Positions 34,787 to 43,992 of a stretch of DNA of 64,000 nucleotides are shown here, piece after piece; position 1 is the stretch's first letter, and each line of letters begins with the position of its first letter. The stretch is from JBGLNJ01 sp034434835 (GTDB lineage Bacteria > Chloroflexota > Anaerolineae > Fen-1058). The translations under genes and the position numbers were made by a program. The stretch spans positions 1 to 64,000 of the forward strand of contig DAOTXX010000192.1 of NCBI GenBank assembly GCA_034434835.1, given 5' to 3'. The notes under the pieces are model-generated. The model ran no database searches and was not told the origin of the DNA. It worked only from the letters and a program-made list of their open reading frames with translations.

Positions 34787-34832
34787 GATCGGTGATCAGT
34801 GATCGGTGATCGGTGATCAGTAACCAGTAAGA
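34787..34832. repeat. GATCGGTGATCAGT short-word repeat
   Basis: Five tandem 8-9 bp words of the form GTGATCRGT follow directly on the trxB stop codon. Confidence 0.7.
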
Positions 34833-34866
34833 CGCTCCCGCTGATGGCTCAAGCGCAAGCACCATC

Positions 34867-34918
34867 ATTCCCGCGTAAGCGGGAATCCAGAAGCGGCACG
34901 TGGCAAGCTAAAGCTTGC
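34867..34918. repeat. Two small palindromes, one dRS3-like
   Basis: ATTCCCGC/GCGGGAAT (34867-34874 and 34879-34886) has the same outer shape as the dRS3 palindrome of Neisseria. GCAAGCT/AGCTTGC (34903-34909 and 34912-34918) follows and runs into CACTCCAGAG, resembling the end of the 90-bp mobile repeat. Confidence 0.6.
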
Positions 34919-34968
34919 ACTCCAGAGTGGTTGCCAGGCAAGAGTGGCTCATCTGAAAGGAACATGCC

Positions 34969-35733
34969 ATGCCCCTCATCCACGTTAACGACCAAGAGTT
35001 GTTCTATGCCGAAACCCGCTCGCCCAATGCGCGATTGACGATGGTGCTGGTTCACGGCGCAGGGTCAAGTCATCTTGCGTGGCCGGAGCAGCTTCGGCGT
35101 GTGGAGGGCGCGACGGTCCACGCGCTCGATTTACCTGGACACGGCAAGTCGAGCGGGCGCGGGCGGGCGTCGGTGGCTGACTATGTTGAGGTTGTGCGCG
35201 GGTTCCTGGACACATTGAATGTCGAGCGCGCTGTGATCACCGGTCATTCGATGGGTGGGGCGATTGCCCAACTATTCGCGTTAACTCATCCCGCGCGCAC
35301 AGCCGGACTGATCCTGGTCGCAACGGGCGCCAAGCTGCGCGTCACCCCTCAGATCCTCAACGGCATCCTGACCGATACCGAGGCGACACTCGATCTGGTC
35401 ACTCGCTATTCATGGGGGCCGGACGCGCCTGAGGAATTGGTCAAGCTGGGGCGCGATCAACTGGCAAGCCTAGCCCCGGACACCATTGCCGACGACTATG
35501 CTGCGTGCGATGCATTCGACGTGCGAGACCGATTGGGGCAAATCACGGCGCCCACGCTCGTCGTCGGCGGAACGGCGGATCAGATGACGCCGCCCAAATA
35601 CGCCCAGTTCCTGGCGGAGAAAATCCCCGGCGCGCGGCTGGCGATGATTGAAGGCACAGGCCACATGGTCATGCTCGAGCAGCCTGAGCTTGTTGTACAA
35701 CACGTCAGGCAATTCCTTGCGGCGATTGCATAG
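34969..35733 (+). CDS. Alpha/beta-hydrolase
   Basis: 254 residues. The oxyanion region LVHGAGSSHLAW is near residue 28, the nucleophile elbow GHSMGG near 91, the acid in VVGGTADQMTP near 197 and the catalytic His in IEGTGHMVMLE near 226. No signal peptide, so cytoplasmic. Substrate unknown; similar to haloperoxidase or 3-oxoadipate lactonase-like esterases. Its 3' end overlaps the convergent rdgB gene by 29 bp. Confidence 0.85.
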   Translation: MPLIHVNDQELFYAETRSPNARLTMVLVHGAGSSHLAWPEQLRRVEGATVHALDLPGHGKSSGRGRASVADYVEVVRGFLDTLNVERAVITGHSMGGAIAQLFALTHPARTAGLILVATGAKLRVTPQILNGILTDTEATLDLVTRYSWGPDAPEELVKLGRDQLASLAPDTIADDYAACDAFDVRDRLGQITAPTLVVGGTADQMTPPKYAQFLAEKIPGARLAMIEGTGHMVMLEQPELVVQHVRQFLAAIA

Positions 35734-36325
35734 CGCGGCCTTCCGCCTTCAGCCTTTCGCGCGCCAGCGCCGCTGCCCGCGCGCGGTGACTGACCCGGTT
35801 CTTGACCTCCTCCGGCAACTCGGCCATCGTGCGGCCAAGCTCCGGCATGTAAAACACCGGGTCGAACCCAAACCCGTTGCTCCCTTTCGGTTCGAAGGCG
35901 ATCACTCCGTCGCATTGACCCTCAAACGTCTCGACGTGCCCATCCGGCCACGCGAGCGCGATGACGCAGCGAAAGCGCGCCGTGCGTTTTTCCCACGGCA
36001 CATCTTCCAGCGCGGCGAGCAGCTTGCGATAGCGGTCGGCATCGCTTGCACCCTCACCAGCGTATCGCGCCGAATAGACGCCCGGCCCACCGCCGAGCGC
36101 AACGACTTCAAGTCCCGAATCGTCCGCGAGCGTGAGCAGGCCGCTTGCTCGACCATACGCCTTGGCCTTGAGTCGCGCGTTCGCTTCAAACGTCTGGCCG
36201 GTCTCGTCCACTTTCGTCGTGATGCCGACCTCGGCCAGCCCGACCAGCTCCAGGTTCAGTCCTGCCAGCAACGCCTGATACTCGCGAATCTTGCCCGGGT
36301 TGTTGGTCGCCACAAGTAATCGCAT
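35705..36325 (-). CDS. rdgB: XTP/dITP diphosphatase (RdgB/HAM1)
   Basis: 206 residues. The N-terminal signature LLVATNNPGKIREYQ, the metal and base-recognition region LADDSGLEVVALGGGPGVYSARYAG and the late block GSNGFGFDPVFYMPE...EEVKNRVSHRARA are all present. It hydrolyses non-canonical purine triphosphates such as dITP and XTP to the monophosphates. The start at 36325 gives MRLLVATNN with AAGGAGA just upstream; a GTG ten codons earlier is rejected because it overlaps that site. It is convergent with the hydrolase gene. Confidence 0.93.
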   Translation of the reverse strand: MRLLVATNNPGKIREYQALLAGLNLELVGLAEVGITTKVDETGQTFEANARLKAKAYGRASGLLTLADDSGLEVVALGGGPGVYSARYAGEGASDADRYRKLLAALEDVPWEKRTARFRCVIALAWPDGHVETFEGQCDGVIAFEPKGSNGFGFDPVFYMPELGRTMAELPEEVKNRVSHRARAAALARERLKAEGRAMQSPQGIA

Positions 36326-36738
36326 GAGGATCTCCTTGGCGAGGGAATATAGCACGGGGCAGACTGTCCGTCAAATAACGGGGCAGGCCACAGGCAGTCC
36401 AGGCTCTCTGGCGTGCACACCCGCTCATCCGCTCATTAACACCATTGACAACGACCTGAATTTGTGGCAGAATAAGGTCGTCTCAATTGCTACCTCACTT
36501 GAAGCCCCGAGGATTCTGATCAGCGACCAGGGAAAGCAGCACATAGCATGACTGAACACAGCGTCACGGACAATCCATCGCCTCGGCAACTTGTACAGTC
36601 TTGCTTCTAGTGTGTTTACCATCACGTCACAGAAAGGAGGTGTGTTACTGCCCAAACCAGCTCCGAGTATGGCCTCTTCACGCAGTGTGGCTCGTGATCC
36701 TTTTCCCCTATATTTGATTTAAACGCGAGGAGAGAAAC
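36326..36738. other. 413-bp leader region of the first protease gene
   Basis: No conserved gene. A possible promoter (TTGACA at 36445-36450, 17-bp spacer, CAGAAT at 36468-36473) lies about 290 bp before the subtilase start. A 26-codon open frame at 36642-36722 follows an unusually strong AAAGGAGG (36633-36640) and ends just before the subtilase ribosome site. Confidence 0.45.
36642..36722 (+). CDS. Possible 26-codon leader ORF
   Basis: GTG start (or CTG six bases later) after AAAGGAGG at 36633-36640, reading LLPKPAPSMASSRSV and ending with TAA 16 bp before the subtilase ATG. It has no homology I recognise. Only the ribosome site and position argue for translation, perhaps coupling it to the protease gene. 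Spacing from the GTG is tight, so this is a weak call. Confidence 0.3.
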   Translation: MLLPKPAPSMASSRSVARDPFPLYLI

Positions 36739-39700
36739 ATGAAACACTATTTGTGGATAGCATTCAACGTTGCAATGGTCCTTGCCATGACCCTTGCGCC
36801 TCTGTCGGCGGCTGCGCCTGCCCCACGAGGTGCTGTCTCCTCATTGGCAACGGAACTCGTCAAGCAACCGCCTCCGCCAGATGCTTCAAAACGGGCGCCT
36901 CAAGTCTTGCCGCCTACACAGACCCCGGCCCATGTATCTGGCGAAGCGGCCCTGGCCAAGCTTTATCCGAGCTTGCGAGCTCTGTACCAGCAGGCTGGCC
37001 CCGTTCTGCCAGGGCCGGCTGAACAGGCGGTCTCTCGTGAGCCTATCATCGTCAACATCATCGCCGTGGCAGATGCCAAGACTGAGGCCGTCAAGCCGGG
37101 CGAGGACATAGATCCCGGCAAGCAACAAGACCAGCCACTGGTCAATGTCCTCAAGCCTTACTTTGTGGACGGCAAGCTTTTTGCCCAACCATCCTTTGGC
37201 AAAGTCGGCCAAAAACTGCAGGTGATGTTTGGCCTGATCATGCCCTACAACCTGCTCAAGGTCGCCTCGTTTGCGAACGTCGTGGCCATTTACCCGGCCA
37301 CCCCGGAGCGGAACGAGTACGAGCCTTATCCAGCGGACGAACCCAAGGCCAAGCAAACCTTCGGGCCGGACGACTGGGCCAAGTTGCGTGAGAATGCAGA
37401 CAAACTCCGCGCGGGTAGCCTCCCGTGGGATCAGGCCCGCGCCTTTGGCGACGGACGTGAAAAGATCACACCTCAGGACTGGTTCGAAGTCAAGCCGGAA
37501 GGTCCACACAAGGCCGAAGCCGCCTGGGCGCGAGGCTATCGGGGCGAGGGTGTGACCATCGCCGTGATTGACGACGGCGTGGACATGGCCCACCCCGACC
37601 TGATGGGCACGCAAAAGATCTATTCCAGCACCGTGGCGCCGCAGTATAACGGCTGGCCCATGGTGATGGACCCCTTTACCATGCGGGCCTACTTTTACGA
37701 CCTGATGTTCGGCACCACCTACGTCTCCGGCAGCTTTGGCGGCTCCACCTACATTGATACCCGCGCCAAGCCGGCTCTGACGCCAGTCGGAAGCGGTATC
37801 TCGAGCTTCAAGTACACTCCGATGATTGATTTCAATGTGCCCGGTATCGAGCACACGTATATCATCTCGAACGCTATGACCAAGAGCGGTGTGGTGCACG
37901 CGGGCACTCACACCGACGAAAGCCTGCGCGATTACGTATGGGGCGAAAAGGTAGCAGTGCTTGTCGGCGATCCCAACACCGCGGGCGTGTATGATACGGT
38001 CTGGGTTGACCTGGACGACGACTATGACTTTCGCGACGAAAAACCGCTCACCAAGGCAACCCCCGGCAACCCCGCCACCTACAACAACATGGTGGCCTAC
38101 CGCGACATGAACGGCGACGGCAAGGCCGATCTTTCCGGCGGCCTGCTGTATTGGATCGCCGACGGGGCCAACTGGGTCCCGGGCATGGACTGGCTGTTCT
38201 ATCCGGCGGGCTATGGGCTGACGCCCCCGGCCGCGGGCGACCTGATCGCGATGCACGGTCCGTGGGACAGCGGCTACAGCCACGGCACCCAGTGCGCCTC
38301 CAACGCGGTGGCCAATGGCGTGATTGACGGCATGTTGCCCAAGTTCAGCGACCTGCCCGGCACCGGTTACCCGGCCGCCGCCGTCTATGGCGCAGCGCCG
38401 AACGCGGACCTGGTGCCCATGAACACTGCCTGGTCCTTTACCGGCCGCATCACCTACAACGACGCCTACATACTGGCGGCCGTAGGTTGGGATGCCGTAG
38501 ACCAGACCGGCTGGCACTGGTTTTACGGCCCGGGCTACCAAGACACCGATGGCATCCAGATCACCTCCAACTCCTACGGCTGGAGCGGCGATGACAACGA
38601 CGGCTGGGACTTCCTGGGCCAGTACATCTGGCAGATCCAGCGCTACTATGCGCCGTACCTGCAATTCCTCTTTTCCACCGGCAACGGCGCGCCGGGCTAT
38701 GGCACCTCTGCTCCGCCCAGCCCCGGCCTGGGTGTGATGGTTGGCTCCAGCACCGAGTATGGCTCCACCGGTTGGGACTCGATCACCAGCACCACCCAGA
38801 TCAACTTTAACGACTATACGGCCTTTTCCAACGGCGGGCCGGGTGCCCGCAACGGGGCCGGCGTAGACGTGCTGGCAGGCGGGTCCTTCGCCGCCGGTGC
38901 CGAAGAACTGAACTATTACGCCATTGACTCGTGGGGTGTGCTGGACGGCAACATCTCCTGGGCCACCTGGGGCGGCACCAGCCGCTCTTCGCCCACGGCC
39001 ATGGGCAACCTGGCGCTCATCTACCAGGCGTACAAGGCTAAGCACGGCGTGTGGCCCACGGCCGACCAGGCCCGCGCGATCCTCATGTCCAGCGCCACAG
39101 ACATCAACAATGGTGTCCTCAAGCAGGGCGCTGGCTCCGTGAACGCCGACCGTGGCACAGCTGTGGCCGGCGGACACTATGGTATCTACATGGGCGGCGA
39201 CTCGGCCACGTGGGAGCCGGGCGACTATCGCGGCACGCTCTATCCCGGCTTTGCCCAAATCGTGCAGCCTGGCGGAACCTATACCAAGACCTTTACCGTG
39301 CGCAACGATAGCGCCAGCCCGATCAACGTGGCCATTTCTGACCAAGCACTGCAGCTCATCGGCAGCAAGGAGCTTGACTTTACGGTCACGCCCACTATGA
39401 CGCAGCAAGAGAGTGTCTATGGCTCGGCCAACCGCGACAACTTTTACAAGGCGTTCCAGTATCTGATCCCCATCACCGCCACAGCCGGCATGGACGCCTC
39501 CATGTACAACGTCGCCATCCCGGCTGGCACCGACCTGATGGTCGTCCGCCAGATATTCCCCTATAACGAGTTCGACGTGAATGGGGACTATGTCTATGAC
39601 CAGCGCTACTATCTGATGGTCTACAACTGGAAGGACGTCAACGGCGACGGGAACGTCTGGGAGGACAAGAACAGTAACGGCGTGGTGAACTTTATCAACG

Positions 39701-42700
39701 GCACCGAGTGGACTTCGGTGGATGTGGGGCCGGAGCTACTTTGGGATGATCCACGCACCGAACTGGATCGCTGGGAGTATGAGCGGTTCGGCTACAATCG
39801 CCCCACGGCCAATGTCAACGAGCTGACGGTGCAGGATCCGCTGAACCGGATGCACGATGGCCTGTTCATCGGCCTGCGGCACCTGTTCACCTCTCGGGGC
39901 GCCAGCGTCACTACGCATCTCAAGTACCGCATTGATTTCTACCAAAAGGCCGACGTGCCGTGGCTGAGCGCCAGCGTCACCAACCTGACAGTTCCCGCGA
40001 CTGGCACAGCCGTCTTTACCGGCGTCGTCAACGTCCCAATCAACATGCCGCCAGGCGACTATGAGGCTGCCTTCGAGATCGCTGATCCCGGTATGCCGCC
40101 CACCTATACGGCGCACACCAGCATCGTCCCGGTGGTGATGAACGTAGCGGCGGACTTTGACGGCAGCCCGCTCACGTTGGGCGGCCAAGCTTCCTACGCC
40201 TACGACCAAAACCGGCCCTACAACAACGCGGCCGTGCGCGGCCACTTTGAATGGGGCTGGCGAGAAGAGTCGGGCGACTGGCGCTTCTTTTACGTGGATG
40301 CGAACAACGAGTGCTCGAGTTGGGTGACGCCCACGGTCACGCTGCTCACCGAGAACTTTGACGGAGTGACGGCCCCAGCGTTGCCCGCGGGCTGGGCCAC
40401 GGCGGTTGTCAATGGCACAGATACTGAACTGCCTTGGGTGACCAATGTGGGCCGGACCTACCCCAGTGGCGCAGCGTACAGCGATCCAAACACGGCACGA
40501 TTCCGTGCCTATAGTATTGGTCCAACTCTGGACCAATCGTCTCGCCTGTATACCACCAGCGGCCTGGACCTGAGCGCCGCGACCTCGCCACAGTTGACCT
40601 TCTGGATGTACCACGACACTGGCTACTCTTCCAGCAATGACCGCGTGCAGCCACAGGTCTCTACCAACGGTACAACCTGGACGAACGTGGGTGCGGCTAT
40701 CCCGCGTTATGATGGCACCACCGGCTGGGCACAGCACGCCGTGGACCTCTCCGCCTACGTCGGCCAGCCCAGTGTGCAGATCGGCTTCCTGGGCATCAGC
40801 GGTTATGGCAACGACGTGTACGTTGACGATGTTCTGGTCACAGCCGCCACGCCACAGTGCACCCAGTACACCTTCCCGCCGGATGCGCACGTCCTCGTGA
40901 AAGACGTGTGGAACGACGCCGCGCCGCGCACGGACATTGACACGGTCGTGCTGGGGCCTACGGACACCCAGCTAGACACGGTCACGTTCGGCGCCTGGAG
41001 TGGTGACTGGTCCGAGCCGCCGTTCTTTGGCCCGTATGTGCTGGATACAGTGGCCAAGAGCGCGGTGGATCGCAGCGGCCGCGCCACCTGGCGCTTCAAC
41101 ACTACCAGCGGCAAGAACGAAGAATGGGTCATGTTCCCGGTCTCGAGTGCGGAGGATCCGTTCGGCGGGTTGCACCGCATCCTGCAGCACAATGTCTTGT
41201 TCGAGGGCGACAAATTCGACGTCGTCTTTACCAAGACGGTGGGCCTGCTGACTGAAAGCGCGCACTCGCTCGCCATCACGACTTACGTGGACTCGGGCCT
41301 GGTCGGCCAGGTGGCGCTGCAGGCCACTCTGCCGTTGAACGGCCTGTCGGCCAGCGCCTACCTCATCGGTGTTGACCAGCAGAACTTTGTCAACGAGCCG
41401 CTGCCGTTCACGGGCGCTGGCACGATCGAGTGGACGCACGTCTTTACCGTCACCGACGGCGTCAGCATTGACCTGACGACCAGCAGCGCGGATGTCCCAG
41501 ACCTTGACCTGTTCCTCTACCGCCGGTCCGGCACGGCCTGGGTGCAGGTCGCCTCGTCGGCCGGCGTGGATGCCAACGAGCACATCCTGTACAACAACCC
41601 GGTCAATGGCCAGTACATGGTCGGGATTGACAACTATTCCGGCCCGGCCGGCCACTTTAACCTGACCAAGATCGTCAAGTCAAAGGTGCCCGGCCTCACG
41701 GTCACCGGCACGACCACCAACACCGTTGCGGCCAACACGCCAGTCACGCTCACCATCAACTACAACTACCCAATGATGGGTGGGCAGACCTACGACGGCA
41801 TGGTGCTCGCCGGCCCGCCGGAAGCGCCGCAGCTCAAGCAGATCCCGGTCACCATCAAGCGACTCAAGTCGAGCGCGGACATTGAAAAGAAGGTGGATGA
41901 GCCAGTGGCCTTCCCCGGCAACGAGCTCAAGTACACGGTTGACTTGTTCAACCTCTCTGACCCGGCGGCGTACTTTGAGTTCAGCGATCCGATCCCGGCC
42001 AACACCACGTTCGTGACCGCGACCAATGCCACCTACGACCCGGCGACCAAGAAGGTGATGTACACTGGCACCTTACCGATCGGCGGCCCACCGCCGAGCT
42101 TTGAAGGGTTCGAGGGCGGCGTGGTGCCACCGCAGCACTGGACGCGCGTCCAGAACAACACCGCGGAGACATGGCAGATCGATAGCCTCAACCCGCATGG
42201 TGGGACGTACGATGCTGCGTGCCTCTACGACGCCGCGCTGAACCCGCAAGACGAATGGCTGCTCAGCCCTGGCCTGCTGGGCTTGACCGGCGGCGAGCCG
42301 GTGTCCCTGTGGTCCATGGGCAGCGTCTACTGGGGCGTCACTCCCAACGACAACTATGACATCAACGTCTGGCTCGTGGTGGGATCCCTGGGCGGCGGCG
42401 ACGACGTCCTGCTGGGCACGTGCGATGGCGACTGGCCGGCCAACTGGACCTGGGCGCAGAGCACCTTCACTCTGCCAGCCACGCTGCCTGTGACGACGCC
42501 GCACCGCATCGGCATCCAGTATGTGGGCGTTGATGGGGCGGAAGCGGATGTGGACGACATCAGCCTGCCAGGCACACTGGATGTGCCGCCGAACCCCTCG
42601 CGTAGCATTGAGGTCACCGTCCGTGTGACAGACACGGTGGCCCCGGGCACCTGGATCACCAACACCGGCACGCTGACGGCAACGCACATGATGCACGAGA

Positions 42701-43158
42701 CGCAAGTCGAGCCGACAGCCTCGGCCAGCGCCGGCAGCCAGGTCTCGCTTGGCCCGGTCCTTTCGACCTCGTACAAGACGGCGACGGCACAGGTTGCCAC
42801 GGGCGGCGAGATCGTCTACGAGGTGCACGTCAAGAATACCGGCACCGAGTTGGCGGTCGTCACCTTGACTGACCCGGTTCCGGCGAATACGACCTACTCT
42901 TGGCACAACTACAACCCGCCGTACCAGTACTTTAGCTACAACGCGGTGCAGGACCAGATGGAGTGGTCAGGTAACGTCGCACCGGGTGCCGAGTGGGTCT
43001 TTACCTTCGGGGTAGATGTGGATGCTGACCCAACGCTGTGGGGCAAGACCATCACCAATACAGCCACCCTCGCCTGGGGCAGCAGCACATTGCCTCTGGT
43101 AGCGACGACCAAGATCGGAGCTCCGTATAACATCTTCTTGCCCATCGTGCTCAAGTAG
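36739..43158 (+). CDS. Giant secreted subtilisin-like serine peptidase (S8) with LP-type C-terminus
   Basis: 2,139 residues. A signal peptide (WIAFNVAMVLAMTLAPLSAAA) and a propeptide-like region of about 250 residues precede the S8 domain. The catalytic residues are Asp near 278-279 (VIDDGVDMAHPDL), His515 (SGYSHGTQC) and Ser748 (GGTSRSSPTAMGN). The Asp-His distance of about 235 residues is very long, from an insert holding EF-hand-like Asp-rich loops (DLDDDYDFRDE, DMNGDGKAD). C-terminal parts: a choice-of-anchor-J or MAM-like domain (about 1205-1375), a pre-peptidase-like beta-domain, DUF11 (about 1710), a second anchor-J-like domain (about 1790), another DUF11 (about 2010), then NIFLPIVLK. 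GAGGAGAG precedes the ATG. It probably degrades extracellular protein while held at the surface. Confidence 0.85.
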   Translation: MKHYLWIAFNVAMVLAMTLAPLSAAAPAPRGAVSSLATELVKQPPPPDASKRAPQVLPPTQTPAHVSGEAALAKLYPSLRALYQQAGPVLPGPAEQAVSREPIIVNIIAVADAKTEAVKPGEDIDPGKQQDQPLVNVLKPYFVDGKLFAQPSFGKVGQKLQVMFGLIMPYNLLKVASFANVVAIYPATPERNEYEPYPADEPKAKQTFGPDDWAKLRENADKLRAGSLPWDQARAFGDGREKITPQDWFEVKPEGPHKAEAAWARGYRGEGVTIAVIDDGVDMAHPDLMGTQKIYSSTVAPQYNGWPMVMDPFTMRAYFYDLMFGTTYVSGSFGGSTYIDTRAKPALTPVGSGISSFKYTPMIDFNVPGIEHTYIISNAMTKSGVVHAGTHTDESLRDYVWGEKVAVLVGDPNTAGVYDTVWVDLDDDYDFRDEKPLTKATPGNPATYNNMVAYRDMNGDGKADLSGGLLYWIADGANWVPGMDWLFYPAGYGLTPPAAGDLIAMHGPWDSGYSHGTQCASNAVANGVIDGMLPKFSDLPGTGYPAAAVYGAAPNADLVPMNTAWSFTGRITYNDAYILAAVGWDAVDQTGWHWFYGPGYQDTDGIQITSNSYGWSGDDNDGWDFLGQYIWQIQRYYAPYLQFLFSTGNGAPGYGTSAPPSPGLGVMVGSSTEYGSTGWDSITSTTQINFNDYTAFSNGGPGARNGAGVDVLAGGSFAAGAEELNYYAIDSWGVLDGNISWATWGGTSRSSPTAMGNLALIYQAYKAKHGVWPTADQARAILMSSATDINNGVLKQGAGSVNADRGTAVAGGHYGIYMGGDSATWEPGDYRGTLYPGFAQIVQPGGTYTKTFTVRNDSASPINVAISDQALQLIGSKELDFTVTPTMTQQESVYGSANRDNFYKAFQYLIPITATAGMDASMYNVAIPAGTDLMVVRQIFPYNEFDVNGDYVYDQRYYLMVYNWKDVNGDGNVWEDKNSNGVVNFINGTEWTSVDVGPELLWDDPRTELDRWEYERFGYNRPTANVNELTVQDPLNRMHDGLFIGLRHLFTSRGASVTTHLKYRIDFYQKADVPWLSASVTNLTVPATGTAVFTGVVNVPINMPPGDYEAAFEIADPGMPPTYTAHTSIVPVVMNVAADFDGSPLTLGGQASYAYDQNRPYNNAAVRGHFEWGWREESGDWRFFYVDANNECSSWVTPTVTLLTENFDGVTAPALPAGWATAVVNGTDTELPWVTNVGRTYPSGAAYSDPNTARFRAYSIGPTLDQSSRLYTTSGLDLSAATSPQLTFWMYHDTGYSSSNDRVQPQVSTNGTTWTNVGAAIPRYDGTTGWAQHAVDLSAYVGQPSVQIGFLGISGYGNDVYVDDVLVTAATPQCTQYTFPPDAHVLVKDVWNDAAPRTDIDTVVLGPTDTQLDTVTFGAWSGDWSEPPFFGPYVLDTVAKSAVDRSGRATWRFNTTSGKNEEWVMFPVSSAEDPFGGLHRILQHNVLFEGDKFDVVFTKTVGLLTESAHSLAITTYVDSGLVGQVALQATLPLNGLSASAYLIGVDQQNFVNEPLPFTGAGTIEWTHVFTVTDGVSIDLTTSSADVPDLDLFLYRRSGTAWVQVASSAGVDANEHILYNNPVNGQYMVGIDNYSGPAGHFNLTKIVKSKVPGLTVTGTTTNTVAANTPVTLTINYNYPMMGGQTYDGMVLAGPPEAPQLKQIPVTIKRLKSSADIEKKVDEPVAFPGNELKYTVDLFNLSDPAAYFEFSDPIPANTTFVTATNATYDPATKKVMYTGTLPIGGPPPSFEGFEGGVVPPQHWTRVQNNTAETWQIDSLNPHGGTYDAACLYDAALNPQDEWLLSPGLLGLTGGEPVSLWSMGSVYWGVTPNDNYDINVWLVVGSLGGGDDVLLGTCDGDWPANWTWAQSTFTLPATLPVTTPHRIGIQYVGVDGAEADVDDISLPGTLDVPPNPSRSIEVTVRVTDTVAPGTWITNTGTLTATHMMHETQVEPTASASAGSQVSLGPVLSTSYKTATAQVATGGEIVYEVHVKNTGTELAVVTLTDPVPANTTYSWHNYNPPYQYFSYNAVQDQMEWSGNVAPGAEWVFTFGVDVDADPTLWGKTITNTATLAWGSSTLPLVATTKIGAPYNIFLPIVLK

Positions 43159-43197
43159 CCAGAACCGTCGGCTACCAAGTCCACGATGAGCCATGCA

Positions 43198-43227
43198 GAG
43201 GGTCATGGGCATGCGCCCATGACCCTC
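43198..43227. repeat. Post-gene hairpin without a T-tract
   Basis: GAGGGTCATGGGC (43198-43210), loop ATGC, and its perfect complement (43215-43227), 40 bp after the subtilase stop. Possibly an mRNA 3' end or a terminator lacking uridines. Confidence 0.6.
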
Positions 43228-43332
43228 TCACATTGGGCGCTCGACATTCTTGTACCTGATGTGCAATGCTCTCATCGGGTGTGTCATTCCGAGTGTCCCC
43301 AAGGGGGGCAGGTGGGCACGAGGAATCTATCC

Positions 43333-43488
43333 GTAACGATTCAGCCAGTGCCTTTCCTAAAGGCTTGTGGGGGCCCTGTCAACGAATATCAAACGAATCA
43401 ACGAATGATGGTCACGCTTCTCTGTCAGCAATTCGTTTATTCGTTACGCCGAAGGCAATTCGTTGACGGATTCCCGCTGAACGGTTAC
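43333..43488. mobile_element. MITE-like element B (inverted homologue of element A)
   Basis: Ends GTAACGATTCAGC (43333-43345) and GCTGAACGGTTAC (43476-43488). Its reverse complement aligns along its length with element A at 5197-5371, apart from a 20-bp indel. No convincing flanking duplication is left. Confidence 0.75.
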
Positions 43489-43534
43489 TTTTACCCTACG
43501 TGAACGAGATTCCTCGGCCTGTGGCCCCGGAATG

Positions 43535-43917
43535 GTAACTACTCAGCCGTCATTGCGAGGAGGCCCGCGAAGCGGGCCGACGAAGCAATCTCAGCGATCG
43601 AAGCACAGAGATTGCTTCGCCTGCCTTCGGCAGGCTGCTCAGCAACTTGCGTCTATGTCGGTGTGTGCCCGCCCGCCGATGAACTCGGCGGGCTACGAAG
43701 CGGCGCTGGCTGAAGCCTGCTTTGAGCCAGTTTCATCGGGCGCGGCTCCCTCCCCTGCGCCCTCTCCCCCTGCGAAGCGGGGGGAGTTGGAGGGGGGTAC
43801 GGGCATGCCAAGCACGAGTTTCTGCCATTACACATGTCCGCCAACCCCCAAAGAGGGCAGGCGGGCATGGGGTTCTCGCCATGACAGCCTGTGCGGTAGA
43901 CTGGGCTGAGTAGTTAC
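43535..43917. mobile_element. MITE-like element D, 383 bp, with perfect TIRs and 8-bp duplication
   Basis: GTAACTACTCAGCC (43535-43548) and GGCTGAGTAGTTAC (43904-43917) are perfect inverted repeats. CCGGAATG flanks both sides (43527-43534 and 43918-43925). The interior has CATTGCGAG and GAAGCAATCTC palindromic words but no transposase gene. Confidence 0.8.
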
Positions 43918-43992
43918 CCGGAATGACAGAATCAGTCGGTATGGCCCAAGTGTTGCACATCGAGGAGTATTCTTGCAAATCGTGAGGAATCT

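Larger units (their letters stand above)
43159..43992. other. 834-bp spacer with two mobile elements
   Basis: Contains a 13-bp-stem hairpin (43198-43227), MITE-like element B (43333-43488) and element D (43535-43917). The only open frames are short and fall inside repeats, so I see no gene. Confidence 0.7.

Noticed and set aside
36886..39408. 840-codon minus-strand open frame
   Set aside because: It lies wholly opposite the subtilase; composition is typical of an antisense shadow in high-GC DNA, with no domain or ribosome site.
43528..43919. Protein-coding gene in the 834-bp spacer
   Set aside because: Short frames on both strands fall inside the inverted-repeat element and share no motif with known proteins.
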